The notes beneath the pieces were generated by a model. The model was given only the letters and a program-made list of their open reading frames with translations, had not been told where the DNA came from and did no database searches. Made by a program: the position numbers and the translations under genes. A stretch of 64,000 nucleotides of DNA, from positions 70,846,754-70,910,753 of the forward strand of contig OX578139.1 in assembly GCA_951213105.1 (NCBI GenBank), read 5' to 3'. This DNA comes from Amaurobius ferox (Eukaryota > Arthropoda > Arachnida > Araneae > Amaurobiidae). Shown here piece after piece: positions 34,633 through 46,599 of the stretch; the first letter of the stretch is position 1, and each line of letters opens with the position of its first letter.

Positions 34633-35138
34633 GTTTCACACAGCATTCCAAATGCATACGCCCTTTAATCATAGACGTAGGATACGCCAGTCGTATTTTT
34701 TTGCATATTCTTTGCGAAAGACGTGAGAAACGTCATACTCCTTTGGTTTCCATTGTGTTTGTAAACTTAATGCAAATGATACTTTTCTTGTTTGGCTTTA
34801 AAACTTTCGGTCTTGCACCTCATAAAACAGCAGGCTGAAGGCGGACAGGAAACTAAAATGAGGGTCGAGCATGGCACCTCGCGAGTGCTAAATCAGATAT
34901 TCTGATGGAAATGGTGTCATCTTATTTGATTTTTATGCTCTTTCCAATTATGCTCTTATTTCATGTAGACCTTCAAAACCTCACAAATTTGGGTTTTTTC
35001 AGACTTGACGCACTTTCTTTCTATCCACCATAACTCGAAAACTGTTAGAGATAGGCCAGGGTTGCTATGGTGTTTGAACTGCAGATGGGCTTCTTTATCA
35101 CGCCCTTTCATTTGGCAGATTAGGTGCAAATCACCGTG

Positions 35139-35907
<769 letters not shown>

Positions 35908-35925
35908 AAATAATAATAAAAATAA

Positions 35926-38157
35926 ATCCAACAGCTATCCACCAATAATAACTTAGAAGTACGACATTTTCAAGTACACCCCTTCAGCAATATTATGGTA
36001 ACTATTATTGATATAGTACCAGACCTTTCTGAACGCTTGTGGTGGGAAAACACCCATATAAAGCAATATAATTCTGCATATCCATATGGTCTGAATACTT
36101 TATTATTCAAGGAAAATTGCAATAAAGAAAGATGCAGGAATAGTAAAGCATACCCTCTCTTAGAAAATTCAATACCTAAGAAAACTTATAGACACCAAAG
36201 AGGAAATAAAAAGCAACAATTTAATTATAACAAAACAGAAGAAAAAATCTCAGACTTCATAAAGACAGAAATAACGGTGAAATTCGGATGGATCAAGAAT
36301 ATAGCCAACAGTATCAAAATCAAATACTTACAACGTATATGGAATTTTATTATAAATTTCAATTTAAGTGAAAATAACTGCAATACAGAAGATACAAACA
36401 CTAATATAGACATCATTCTGGATTTAATTAAACTCAGAGCCGCAAAATATAATGTAGCACTTGAACCAAAATATCAAATTAACAAATCAAAAGAATTTTT
36501 TATCACAACATTTAAGAATAAAATGTTCGAAAATATTCCATTCAACCAAATATTACATAATATAGAAGAACGTCTTCCTTTGCCTAATCTAAATATTAAG
36601 ATATCCTATCGCTTTGTAAGAACCAACGGAAGAAGATTATTCAACTACAATAAATTATGTAAAACCGTGTCTTCATTTAATATTGAATCCTGTCAATGTC
36701 ATAAAAATATACATTGTGATCCCTACCACAAGCATATAATTACTGGAAACTTAGATTTTATAAAAGATAATAAACTCAAAAACTTATTACAACTTGGTAC
36801 TAAGTACCGAATACAAGAATATAATGATATTTATAATGAATTTAATTACGATCTGGAAACCTTCATATACAAGATGGCTGTCAAACACAGTATACCTGTA
36901 CAAACTTTTAACGCATGGAAATATGCCTTTTACAGTGCTTTTTGCCAATTCTACCCGAGAAGAAACAAGGATTCTGGGAGTCCTCAATTTCCGTTTTCAA
37001 TCAAACATTTTAATGAAGAATTCGTATTGACATACACCGACAAAATCGTATCGAATTTTGCATTCACGTGTAAAAAATTCTATGTCGATACTTTAACACA
37101 ATGCTATAAGGATTGTGCCATGTATACATTAATTCCTAGCAACGAATCAATCATCACTAATAGAATAAAAGCACTGTATAAAAGAATTTGTATGGATATT
37201 AAATCAGTAAAATTTCCATACTTGATCCTCATTCCCAAGTTACACAAAAAGCCAGTCAAGTTCCGTACTGTAACAGTGGGATGCGGATCATACCTGGAAC
37301 ATGCAAATAAAAAACTTCTGAAATTACTCCAATATGTTATGACTGATATTAAGAAGCAAAACTCCATAATGTTAAAAAACGGACAAGAATTGATAGACCG
37401 ACTGAAATTTTGCCATAAAGATTTAAACTTCAGAAGCTACGATTTCAGGGATCTGTTTAATAACATCGATTTAACAAACCTACAAATGATATTGAAAGAA
37501 TTACATGAAGAGTATAATTTAAAACCATATATAACTCTCAGAAGATATTTGGATTTGATTGAGTTGGTTTTAAATGAAAACATACTATATGACGGTATGC
37601 ATTTCTACAAACAGGTCAAAGGCATACCCATGGGTGGTGCATGCTCATCAATATTGGCGGATATTTATCTATCCAAATATGAAAGAGGAACCCATCTATT
37701 ATCGGAAATACCTTATTTCCGTTATGTTGACGACGTGATATTAGGGGGTTATGCAAACACCCCTGACATAGATTTTGCATTCTACCCAAGGGAATTGGAC
37801 TTAATTGAAAACCCGATCAATGAGGATGGATCGACAGACTTCCTGGATTTGTCAATAAGAAAGCACCAACAGTATGGAATTTATACAACCATACACGACA
37901 AGAGAAATTCATACAATATCAAAATTAATAATATTATTGATTGGAATTCAAACCTCACTAAAAATATATTCAGAAATATTATTATCGGGTACTTCAGAAG
38001 AAACAGAAACTACAGTACTTTTAAAAAAGACTGCATTCATGAATGTAATAAAATAATAAATGATGCATTAAAAAGAAATTACCCTAGATATTTTTTACAA
38101 CATTATTACTATTCCTTTTTCAAAGAAAGAAATTGTACATTGTTTGATTCTAAATGA
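35926..38157 (+). CDS. Penelope-like reverse transcriptase with partial N-terminal GIY-YIG
   Basis: The frame is open from 35926; its first ATG is 35995 (720 codons to 38157). Residues counted from that ATG: 1-34 with the preceding codons resemble the C-terminal half of a GIY-YIG nuclease (VRHFQVH, VTIIDIV, ERLWWENTH, PYGLN). Cys/His pairs CQC and CDPYHKH are near 232-245. The reverse transcriptase motifs are LIPKLHKKP (~413), SYDFRDLFNNI (~480), KGIPMGGACSSILADIYL (~541) and YVDDV (~576). FLDLSI (~620) follows. No nuclease lies after it, so the order is nuclease then polymerase, the permuted plan reported for Naiad-type Penelope elements. The front half of the nuclease is missing, so the ATG is probably internal and the protein incomplete. 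The polymerase core looks intact. Confidence 0.82.
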   Translation: MQQLSTNNNLEVRHFQVHPFSNIMVTIIDIVPDLSERLWWENTHIKQYNSAYPYGLNTLLFKENCNKERCRNSKAYPLLENSIPKKTYRHQRGNKKQQFNYNKTEEKISDFIKTEITVKFGWIKNIANSIKIKYLQRIWNFIINFNLSENNCNTEDTNTNIDIILDLIKLRAAKYNVALEPKYQINKSKEFFITTFKNKMFENIPFNQILHNIEERLPLPNLNIKISYRFVRTNGRRLFNYNKLCKTVSSFNIESCQCHKNIHCDPYHKHIITGNLDFIKDNKLKNLLQLGTKYRIQEYNDIYNEFNYDLETFIYKMAVKHSIPVQTFNAWKYAFYSAFCQFYPRRNKDSGSPQFPFSIKHFNEEFVLTYTDKIVSNFAFTCKKFYVDTLTQCYKDCAMYTLIPSNESIITNRIKALYKRICMDIKSVKFPYLILIPKLHKKPVKFRTVTVGCGSYLEHANKKLLKLLQYVMTDIKKQNSIMLKNGQELIDRLKFCHKDLNFRSYDFRDLFNNIDLTNLQMILKELHEEYNLKPYITLRRYLDLIELVLNENILYDGMHFYKQVKGIPMGGACSSILADIYLSKYERGTHLLSEIPYFRYVDDVILGGYANTPDIDFAFYPRELDLIENPINEDGSTDFLDLSIRKHQQYGIYTTIHDKRNSYNIKINNIIDWNSNLTKNIFRNIIIGYFRRNRNYSTFKKDCIHECNKIINDALKRNYPRYFLQHYYYSFFKERNCTLFDSK

Positions 38158-38601
38158 GAATTCTTAATCATATATATTTTCATATCTGCGATCCTATCAT
38201 CTTGAAGTCTTTTCGCGCATGTGCGACTTTCCCTTATAAAATGTTGTGTTTTCATGCTGGATAGTAAGGTGTATCTCTTCCATGCTTGGTTCCATCTTTG
38301 CTCTTTTGTCCGTTCGGGTGCTTCTGTCTTTGCACATGTGGGAGATTGACCATTGAGTTACATTGGTGCCGTGAGCGTTGCCCGGGTCGTAAAAGCTGCT
38401 TTAAGCGGGAAAGGGGTGTCGCAATCCACCCCAGCCATTCTATGCAAATCATATGGTCACTCCTGTTCTCGCTTATTTTTTCTTCTTGTTTATATCCTTG
38501 TATTCCACTCTGGATGCAGAGCTGCTAAGCGCCACATCCTCTGTAAGGTTTCTGTTTTCTCCTTTACTTAAATAGGAGTTCCGTTCGTGATATACTTATT
38601 T

Positions 38602-39100
<499 letters not shown>

Positions 39101-39199
39101 CCTCATACAGTAACTGACTGTAAAATGACAGTTACGTGGATTGTCTTTTATATGCATAACTTTTAATACGTTATTAGAAGGACGAAGAGATTTAAATAT

Positions 39200-39640
39200 A
39201 ATCCAAAACATCTGATGTAGGCAGCACATGATTTTCCCCTCAAACTCATATTCACTTTCTCTTTATTTCTTGAATAATTCATTAAATTGAGTTTAATGGC
39301 ATAAAATAACACCCATGATTATTTTAAATTACAATGAATTTGCACTTTTAATTCAATTTTCGTCTTAATTTGGTAACTGAACTTACTTTTAAAGGTGTCT
39401 TAGCGAAAATTCGAGGAAACTAAAATATCTCGAGAATGGTTAATCCTATATAAATGGGGTTGATCTTATTCTTTTCATCGTCAAAAATTACGTATGAAAC
39501 AAGCATTTAATTGATATATTTGAGCATACGTAGTCTTTTATTTTAGATTTTGACGATTTTTGCAGGACATTTCGCAAAAAGGGCAGGTTTTTGTGTCTGA
39601 AAATTGTACCAAAATCTAATCAGCACTTGAGTAACCCACA
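39200..39640 (+). repeat. Diverged single unit of the 16-20 kb satellite
   Basis: Shares ATCTGATGTAGGCAGCACATG, ATATCTCGAGAATGGTTAATCC, AATGGGGTTGATCTTATTCTTT, ACATTTCGCAAAAAGGGCAG and CCAAAATCTAATCAGCAC with the array, but with many substitutions and without the GACA run. It shows that the unit is also dispersed singly. Confidence 0.85.
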
Positions 39641-39664
39641 CGTGACTTAAAAAAATAACATCAT

Positions 39665-39920
39665 CATAAAAAATCATAATTATAAAAAACAGAACCTTTA
39701 GTAATGTTACGTAAATAATCATTTCTTGTGTAATTTTTTAATAGAAAAAGATTGACACAAAATTTAGAACACCAAAACTGGCCGTTCCCGAGATATTGTA
39801 GTTTTTCAAACAAATTTATAAAAAAAATCACATAAAATGTAAAAGAAGTATTAACTATTGTGAAATATACTTGCACATATAATGTCACGCGATGCATTTG
39901 TTAACATCATTCTCGTGGAT
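39665..39920 (+). repeat. Dispersed repeat R3, copy 1
   Basis: Matches 46905-47155: AATCATTTCTTGTGTAATTT, GATTGACACAAAATTTAGAA, ATAAAAAAAATCACATAA and ATCATTCTCGTGGATCTAGC. Orientation is the same in both. No coding content. Confidence 0.8.
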
Positions 39921-40556
39921 CTAGCTTCTTTCATTCACGACAGAAGGTACTTTGTGTATTAATTTTGTATTTTGACGCTTAGCAGCTTCCAAACAGTCGT
40001 TTGTAATGCTCTTCTCTCCGTTTGTTTGCAAAGCTTGGCGATCAATTTAGCGAAGTTGTTGACACATTTAGTTAAACATCGTTAACTTAAAGAAAATGAT
40101 GCCAATTTGATGAATTAAGTTTTAAAATAATTTATTATATGGTCTATATTGCTTATTGAGGATGCTATCTATATTGATAATTGGCAATTTCGAGTTCCGT
40201 GAAATAAAAGTTAATTGGGTTCTTCGAAATAGTTTTACATGTTGTCGTGGTGCACAAAACAAAGATAAACTTAAAGTTGGACTTTTAGATTAATTAAATT
40301 TAACATATATTAACATGACCGTAACTTGATCGTAGTATTAGTGGAATTCATTATTAATTTATACATTGCATTGTTTTGCCGCTGATAACCCTCCAATTAT
40401 TTATCTTTCGCGCGATTTCTGTAAAAGAATATTAATTAATATAATACTAAAGTGATTGCACCATTTTAACTTTAACAACAAATCATTTATTAACATCATA
40501 AAATACTATTGAATTCATTACTCAATTATTCATATTATTTCGGCGGAAAGAGACAA
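39921..40556. other. AT-rich stretch, nothing recognised
   Basis: No gene or repeat end recognised. Confidence 0.45.
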
Positions 40557-41089
40557 TGTGAGACCATTATTAAAAATACCTAAAATGTATTTAAGACCTG
40601 GTACCACATTTGAGGAACACATACCTTCAAGGCTGTCTTGGTTCTTTCTCGGCCGTGGGCTTTATGCTGCTCCTTGCCACTCGTGGCGAGCACCACGATC
40701 TGAGTCTCTCAAGGCTGTCTTTGCTTGGTCATCAGCACGTACTTCGCAGATCATATTGTACTGCTGGCTAGGTGTTAATATCGAACACTTCTGGAATAAC
40801 AATATCTCCGTTCTATATCATTCTTATGTCTACATCTTTCTAAGTATAGTTCTCTGTCTCCGTTGTGTATCGTCATTCTATTTCATCGTTCTTAAGTCAT
40901 TCTAGTAGTCTACATATCTTTCTAAGTATCGTGTTACTTGATGTCGTGCTGTAGTCATTCTCTCGCTATATCTTTCTAAGTGTCGTGCTCCTTAATGTCA
41001 CGCTGTAAGTCTGTATATCTGCTTTTATTGTCGTTCCTATGTCATAGGTTGTGACTGTTTTGCCTCAGGTCTGACACTCCCCCATTGCT

Positions 41090-41327
41090 GGGGGCGCGGT
41101 AGCCCATTGGTTAGCGCGCTGGAGTTGCACTCGTTAGGCCCGGGTTCGATTCTAGCCGCTGCCAAAACTGCCGCCGTGTTCAAGCGGAATAGGGGAAGGA
41201 GGGTACGGTCCCTGTAGATGCCTCCCCCACTGGGTTCCGGTCTAAATTGGGTGGCACTTCCCGGCTGTCCAAACAGTTACCTTACACCTTTCTGGTAGGT
41301 CGGACGGTCTGGGTCTCAACAACAACA
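41090..41327 (+). mobile_element. tRNA-derived SINE, internally deleted
   Basis: Head with A-box region and B box (CCCGGGTTCGATTC) as in the 9.1 kb copy, then a jump from CAAGCGGAA to TAGGGGAAGG that removes about 70 bp of body, then the full 3' end with AAC tail. It is bracketed by the 14-bp target copies ACTCCCCCATTGCT at 41076-41089 and 41328-41341. Confidence 0.88.
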
Positions 41328-41341
41328 ACTCCCCCATTGCT

Positions 41342-41450
41342 CTCCCCCACTGGGTTCCGATATAAATTGGGTGGCACTTCCCGGCCGTCCAAACAGTTAC
41401 CTTACACCTTTCTGGTAGGTCGGACGGTCTGGGTCTCAACAACAACAACA
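41342..41450 (+). mobile_element. 5'-truncated SINE at the same target
   Basis: Only the last ~110 bp of the family (from CTCCCCCACTGGGTTCC to the AAC tail). A third copy of ACTCCCCCATTGCT follows at 41451-41464, so two SINE bodies share one target site. Confidence 0.85.
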
Positions 41451-41827
41451 ACTCCCCCATTGCTCTTATTGGCAGCTTTCACAGCAACGCCACAAGCATC
41501 TACTCCATTGGTCAGCCTTTTATCCAATGTCGTTCTTTACATTTTCTTAAGAGTACTTCGACCCCTTCTTGTCTTGATCCCCCTAAATTTATGATTTTAA
41601 CTGACTTTTGGGTCAGCTTGTCGTAAATACTGACGTCATTGAGACTGAAGGTATTGTGTGACATTTCAGACACAATAAATAACTTACATAAAACTGTCTC
41701 ACATTAACTGGTGTGAGATCTATTTCTGGTCTCACAGTTGTCATCCGGAAAGTCGTCCAATGTACAATTCTACTGTAGACGTTATGCAACATTTTTTCAC
41801 TCTGAAAAGAAGTAAATTCATTGCATT

Positions 41828-41872
41828 ATATAGGGAAAGTGATGTGCTACCCACGCCAGATTTTTAAAAACT
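41828..41872 (-). repeat. Satellite-unit end fragment
   Basis: On the minus strand AAAAATCTGGCGTGGGTAGC followed by ACATCACTTTCCCTATA matches the junction sequence of the 16-20 kb satellite units. Confidence 0.65.
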
Positions 41873-42715
41873 AAACTTTATCCCTTAATATTAATATAAA
41901 TTTTCATATAGCATTTTCTTATACAAATATTATAACACAAGATTTGCAATTAAGGAAATTTAAATTTCTAAAAACTAAATAAAACATTATGTACCTGAAG
42001 ATTGTTGCTCCGTTTAATACCATTATCAATCAGCCAATACGTAAAAGGAATTTTGTCATTCTTTTCTCTTTTAGACTTCGCTGAAATCTGTATGAATTCA
42101 AAATAATTCTCTATTTTCATAATCTAATAACCGCTCGATGGAAATAAAACCAACATTAGACATGGAAATTTTACGTATAATTAGCAGTTCTGTGAAAATA
42201 TGCAAGAATTCTATGCTAATACCGTATAATTTAAATATTACTGTACAACGCAATACTCTCCTTAAGGCATAGAAATTTCTTTGAATTAAAAATGTCCTTG
42301 AGAGAGAAACAGAAATGAAATCAAATTCGTTGTGATTGAAAACTACTTTGACGAGATGATGTGTGAAATAAAATTTCCTTGCAGGTGCTAGTATTATAAT
42401 AAAATTACTTTAATGAATGTTAAAGAGAAACACTCTCGAAAAGTCTCTATCTCTTCTGTGAGTTTGACTCAAAATGTTGTAGAATGTTCATACGGCAAGA
42501 TCGCAAGTTACTTATAATTAGTTTTTTCCACATAATGTAACTATATGGTTTTTATTTTAGCATGGAATGAGTTTTTATCAGACAAGCGAAGATAAAGCAA
42601 TTTTAATATGCTTATGTTACAGACAAAAGAGAGTGTCTGTTAGAACTTTTCTATCATGATTCATTCGAAATATTTCAATGTTTAATCTAGTAAAGCTAGT
42701 GACAGTTCAAAATAA
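41873..42715. other. AT-rich stretch, nothing recognised
   Basis: No gene, RNA or repeat end recognised. Confidence 0.45.
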
Positions 42716-42775
42716 TATATATATATACATATATGACTATATATATGAATATATATATATACATATATATAACTA
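42716..42775. repeat. Impure TA tract
   Basis: TATA-rich stretch with CATA and GACT interruptions. Confidence 0.8.
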
Positions 42776-42959
42776 AAAATTCACTGTAACCTGTTCTGAG
42801 ATAATTGGCAATACACATGCTTTTCCAAAAGTACCACAGTACTAGGGGTGGATATATTTTCATTATATTTTCATTATATTCTTTTGATATTATTTTATAT
42901 TACTTTGTATCCTCATTTCGATAATTAGCCACAAGCTGGTGTAAAAGAATATATTATTT

Positions 42960-43310
42960 TCATGATTGATATTTTTGTGTTTGTGTATTTGATGCACTTT
43001 GTATTTTCTTCTACGTCGGGCCATGTACATTATTTCTGTAATACATTTTACAGTTGTGTACACAGAAACGTAGAATCAGCATTAGTGAAACATGTATGGC
43101 CCTTGATAACGTACATGGTTTCAGAAATGCTTTTCTTATTCATTTTATTCCTTTAATATTCACTATATTCCATTTATTCAATTTCCAAACTTCTTGGGAG
43201 CTATAAAAAGCCTAGCTCATCGTGCTACACTTGGTTTCTGATTTGCAATTATTCACTTTTACCTACAGTTTACAAGCAATTTTCTTTGGTATTTCTCGGG
43301 TATATATATA
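42960..43310 (+). repeat. Dispersed repeat R1, copy 2
   Basis: Contains GTCGGGCCATGTACATTATT, ACACAGAAACGTAGAATCAG and ACGTACATGGTTTC. It pairs as an inverted repeat with copy 3 (43345-43965), with TA tracts between them. Confidence 0.8.
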
Positions 43311-43344
43311 TATTACAATTAATCATAAAAATCTGGTAATTATA

Positions 43345-43965
43345 TATATATATATATATATAATTGAAGAATTAGTGAAAGGAAGATGTACTGAAATGTA
43401 AATGCGACATCAAAAAGATTATACGACAAGTTTTTGAATACTTTAAAAAGATCATGATAAGTAAACATGATAAATAAAACAGGTACTAAATTGGTATAAA
43501 ATACCCCTTTTTCCCTGTTTCATATATAAGTGAAGGAATGGAATAAGAAAATTACGTGTGGTAAAGAGGGGTGAAATTTTTTTCTTAACTACACATTAAG
43601 ATGAAAGTATTTTTATATAAATCATATATGTAATGCAAGCACTTAAGGTGCTAATCCCCTTGATCCCTGCTTATGCAGGGTGTAAATACAAGAAATGTGT
43701 CTAAGATGAAAATTTACAAAACAGAAACATTGTTTTGCACGATGAGCTAGGCCTTTTCTAGCTCCCAAAATAAAAAATATTTTTTTTTTAATTTAATAAA
43801 TTGAATAAAGTGAAAAGCATTTTCGAAACCATGTACGTTATCAAGAGCCATACATGTTTCGTTGTTAGTTCGGATTCTACATTTCTGTTTGCATTACTGT
43901 AAATTGTATTACAGAAATAATGCACATGGCCCGACTTAGAAGAAAATATAAATTGGATCAGATAT
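43345..43965 (-). repeat. Dispersed repeat R1, copy 3, inverted
   Basis: The minus strand repeats the 27715-28372 order: hairpin block, AGAAAAGGCCTAG-type block, TAATGTGTAGTTA, the CCCTTTT/CCTGTT phrase and the TA tract. It lacks some internal pieces and has its own indels. Confidence 0.8.
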
Positions 43966-44389
43966 AAAAGAAATCAAATATAAAAATCAAATATAATCAA
44001 ATATACCATCGTGTGGCTAAGTATTTATAGGAGAATACAATGTAATGAAAAAGTATAATAATATAATAATATAAATGTATTTACCCCTTGTGCTGCTTAA
44101 CAGTGTAGATTACGTGATACTGACTAAGGATTTTAACTCAAAACAGGCTACAGTTAATTCTACATAGTAAGATTTCAACTGTTGGTAGTGAAACATGGAG
44201 ATGAAAAATTATTTAAAATTGTTTGAGAATGATCTGTCGATATGTTGCTGTAATTGTAGCAAGGTGTTGAATTTAAAATTAAAATGTGTTTTAATAAATG
44301 AAAAAATAAGATTGGGTGGGTAAGTATTTTGGATAGTGGTGTTTATGGAATTAAAAATATGTTCTTTGTAGAAACATGGTGTACTTAAC

Positions 44390-44935
44390 ATTTTTAACAC
44401 TTTACAACAAAGTTGAAAAGTGTTTATGACTTTGTTCATTCTGTCTGTCTGTCTGTCTGTCTGTCTGTCCGTTAGCACGATAACTGCCGTAAAAATGACT
44501 TCATCAAAATGAAATTTTAGTATGTTGTTCAGACGGTCTGTAGAACCTATGGGAATAAATATGAATAATATCACCCAATTAGTTTTGGATTGAACCCGGG
44601 TCGAAAAAATGAAATACATTGAGCCCTATGGGACCTAATTTTTCAAACATTTTTAAGCGGATTTAAAATTCACAAATTACTTCGAAAATTTTAGGTAATA
44701 TTCAAATTGTTCCATAAAATATATAAAAAAAAACTCAGCGAAATATATTCAGTAGTTTTTTAAATAAAAATTAAAATAATAATTACACCTCTTATATGAA
44801 ACGATCACGTGACCATGATATGAAACGATCACATGACCCACTTCAAAATGATATATGGCATCCATCTTGTTTCAAAATCGTGATTTTTTTAAGTTCTTTT
44901 TAATTCATATTGAGTGTTGTATCCGTCCTAAAACT
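44390..44935 (-). repeat. Dispersed repeat R2, copy 2
   Basis: Inverted relative of 29935-30480, with the run of TCTG units at 44440-44468 and AACCCGGGTCGAAAAAATGA on the plus strand. It includes an extra local duplication, ATGAAACGATCACGTGACC / ATGAAACGATCACATGACC (about 44797-44839). Confidence 0.8.
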
Positions 44936-45175
44936 ACTTTATTTTTGCTTAAATTCTGTGCATCTACATACTGAAACAACGCAATGACAATATATTTGAG
45001 ATTAAATGCTCATCTAAATTTGATTATTTCTACAACTAAGGCTATTTTTCACCTATGTAAAATGTAAACAGCAAAATATATAGAATGAGTTGTATTAGAA
45101 TTCCTGTATTTTTTTAACACAAAATAATTTAGTCCATGGAGTCTGCATGGCTGATATGAATGAAATATTAATTGA
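44936..45175. other. AT-rich stretch, nothing recognised
   Basis: Spacer; nothing recognised. Confidence 0.4.
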
Positions 45176-45640
45176 TTTCATAAAGAGAAGGACGATTTTT
45201 TTCGATGAAGTTTCAAGCATAGAGTTTAATTTTTTGTAGCTCCATGGTCCTAAACAAAATGTTTAAATAAAATAAATTATTATAGTATTGTGATGAATGA
45301 AATGAGTGGGAGAAAGTTATGAATGAAATGCTGTTTTTATAGAGAGATCCAGGCGTGTTATTTTTTCTATGATGCCATTTGAATTAATTTCAGTTGTTTT
45401 CGATGAAGTTTTTAAATATAATAAATTATCGTAGTATTATGATAATTCTAAATCTATTACCGAGGAATGTATAACATTTTAGAGATGTTTAAGCCAGGCA
45501 ATTTATATTTCAATGCCGTCATTTGAATGAAGTTCATTTTTTTCGATGAAGGTTTAAGTTTTCAAATATAATAAATTAATGCAGTATTGCGATATTACCG
45601 AGGAATGTATTGCACTTTAGACTTGTTTAAATAAAATTGC
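45176..45640 (+). repeat. Degenerate tandem repeat, ~170-bp unit, about 3 copies
   Basis: The phrase TTTTCGATGAAGTTT recurs near 45200, 45398 and 45541, each followed by AATATAATAAATTA-type sequence and a 'GTAGTATTATGAT' variant. Two of the three also share TACCGAGGAATGTAT. Substitutions and indels are many. Confidence 0.65.
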
Positions 45641-46430
45641 ATTGAAGTTGGAAAGTGTTTCATAATCAATGCTTTAAGCATGATCTTTCTTGTTATTTTT
45701 AATAACTGGTTATTAATAATATTTTTATATGCTGATTTTGAAAGATTGGATGAATAATGTTGAAGTTTATTTATTTTGAAGTTATAAGTTTCCGTTTTGT
45801 CATATATTTTAAATTTTAATGTGTCTGCATTTTGAATTTTTAAACTAACGTCTAGATAATTGATATATATAACTGATACAACAACTGAAAAAATCACTAC
45901 CCTCCATGCCTTATTTTTTCCTTTATAAAATCCCATTTCAATTTCAAATTCAAAACTATGCTCAAATTACAGCAACTTATCGATACGTCAGTCTCAACAG
46001 CTTTTGAATAATTAAATGCCCTGTTCATCAAGAAGTTACCACTACGAACACGCACACATCATCTACTAGTATACGTTTATATTTGGGATTAAATTAAAAA
46101 ATTTATTTACAAAAGTAAATTCACAAATTTAATTAAGTGTTTAAACTTTATATGGAGTACCATTTCCAACCCTAAAACAAAATATAATTCATTTTATATA
46201 ACATTTAAATAATTCAGCATATTTCTTTTCTCCATGTTGCATTCTTAGACTATAACTTTGACTAAAACCAATTTTGAGTTAGTTCTAAGTTTCCTAATCA
46301 ATTTATTTCTACTTGCTTCATGAGACAATGTCAATGGTAACACGTTTTATTTTACACTTATTCAATTTGAAATTTTTTGTGTTATACAATAGCACTGATC
46401 AGGCTTATGTATTTAGTTGTTTCTTGTTTA
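45641..46430. other. AT-rich stretch, nothing recognised
   Basis: A 113-codon minus-strand frame (45595-45936) has no motif I recognise and lies partly in the tandem repeat. Confidence 0.4.
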
Positions 46431-46435
46431 TTGCT

Positions 46436-46590
46436 AATTTTGATCCAATATCTTCATTATTCTATGTCAGCCCAAGTGCATAATTTCTGTAATGAATATT
46501 ACAGTTATGCACACAGAAACGTAGATTTTCAGTATCTCCGAACCAAGTATGGCCCTTGAGAACGTACATGGTTTCGAAAATACTTTCTAC
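46436..46590 (+). repeat. Dispersed repeat R1, copy 4 (hairpin block only)
   Basis: Hairpin at 46478-46510: GCATAA, a TTT bulge and CTGTAAT pair with ATTACAG and TTATGC around GAAT. The second inverted pair (GAACCAAGTA with TACATGGTTTC) follows. The rest of the unit is missing. Confidence 0.75.
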
Positions 46591-46599
46591 TTTCCTTAT

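Larger units (their letters stand above)
32534..35138 (+). mobile_element. Second mariner-type transposon
   Basis: The left end CAGGGTGAATTGCACCTAAT is mirrored at the right by ATTAGGTGCAAATCACCGTG. Similarity extends inward about 175 bp, including the TTGGGTTTTTTCAGACTTG-type block and the TAGAGATAGG and CTATCCACCATAACT blocks. TA flanks both ends. The transposase remnant occupies 33560-34630. The terminal sequences are unlike the element at 5.9 kb, so it is a different family. Confidence 0.85.
40557..41736 (+). mobile_element. Solo LTR-like unit carrying SINE insertions
   Basis: Begins TGTGAGACCA and ends TGGTCTCACA, a perfect 10-bp inverted pair with the TG...CA ends of LTRs. Inside are a TATTTAAG box near the start (about 40586) and an AATAAA signal near 41672, in LTR order. 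Two SINE pieces (41090-41450) enlarge it; without them it would be roughly 0.8 kb. Flanking 5-mers (GACAA and GTTGT) do not match, so a solo LTR with a target duplication is not proven. The right flank might be leftover internal sequence. Confidence 0.5.

Noticed and set aside
35995..35997. ATG at 35995 as the native start of the Penelope-like protein
   Set aside because: The frame is open further upstream and the upstream codons continue a GIY-YIG-like pattern, so the start was probably lost by 5' truncation.
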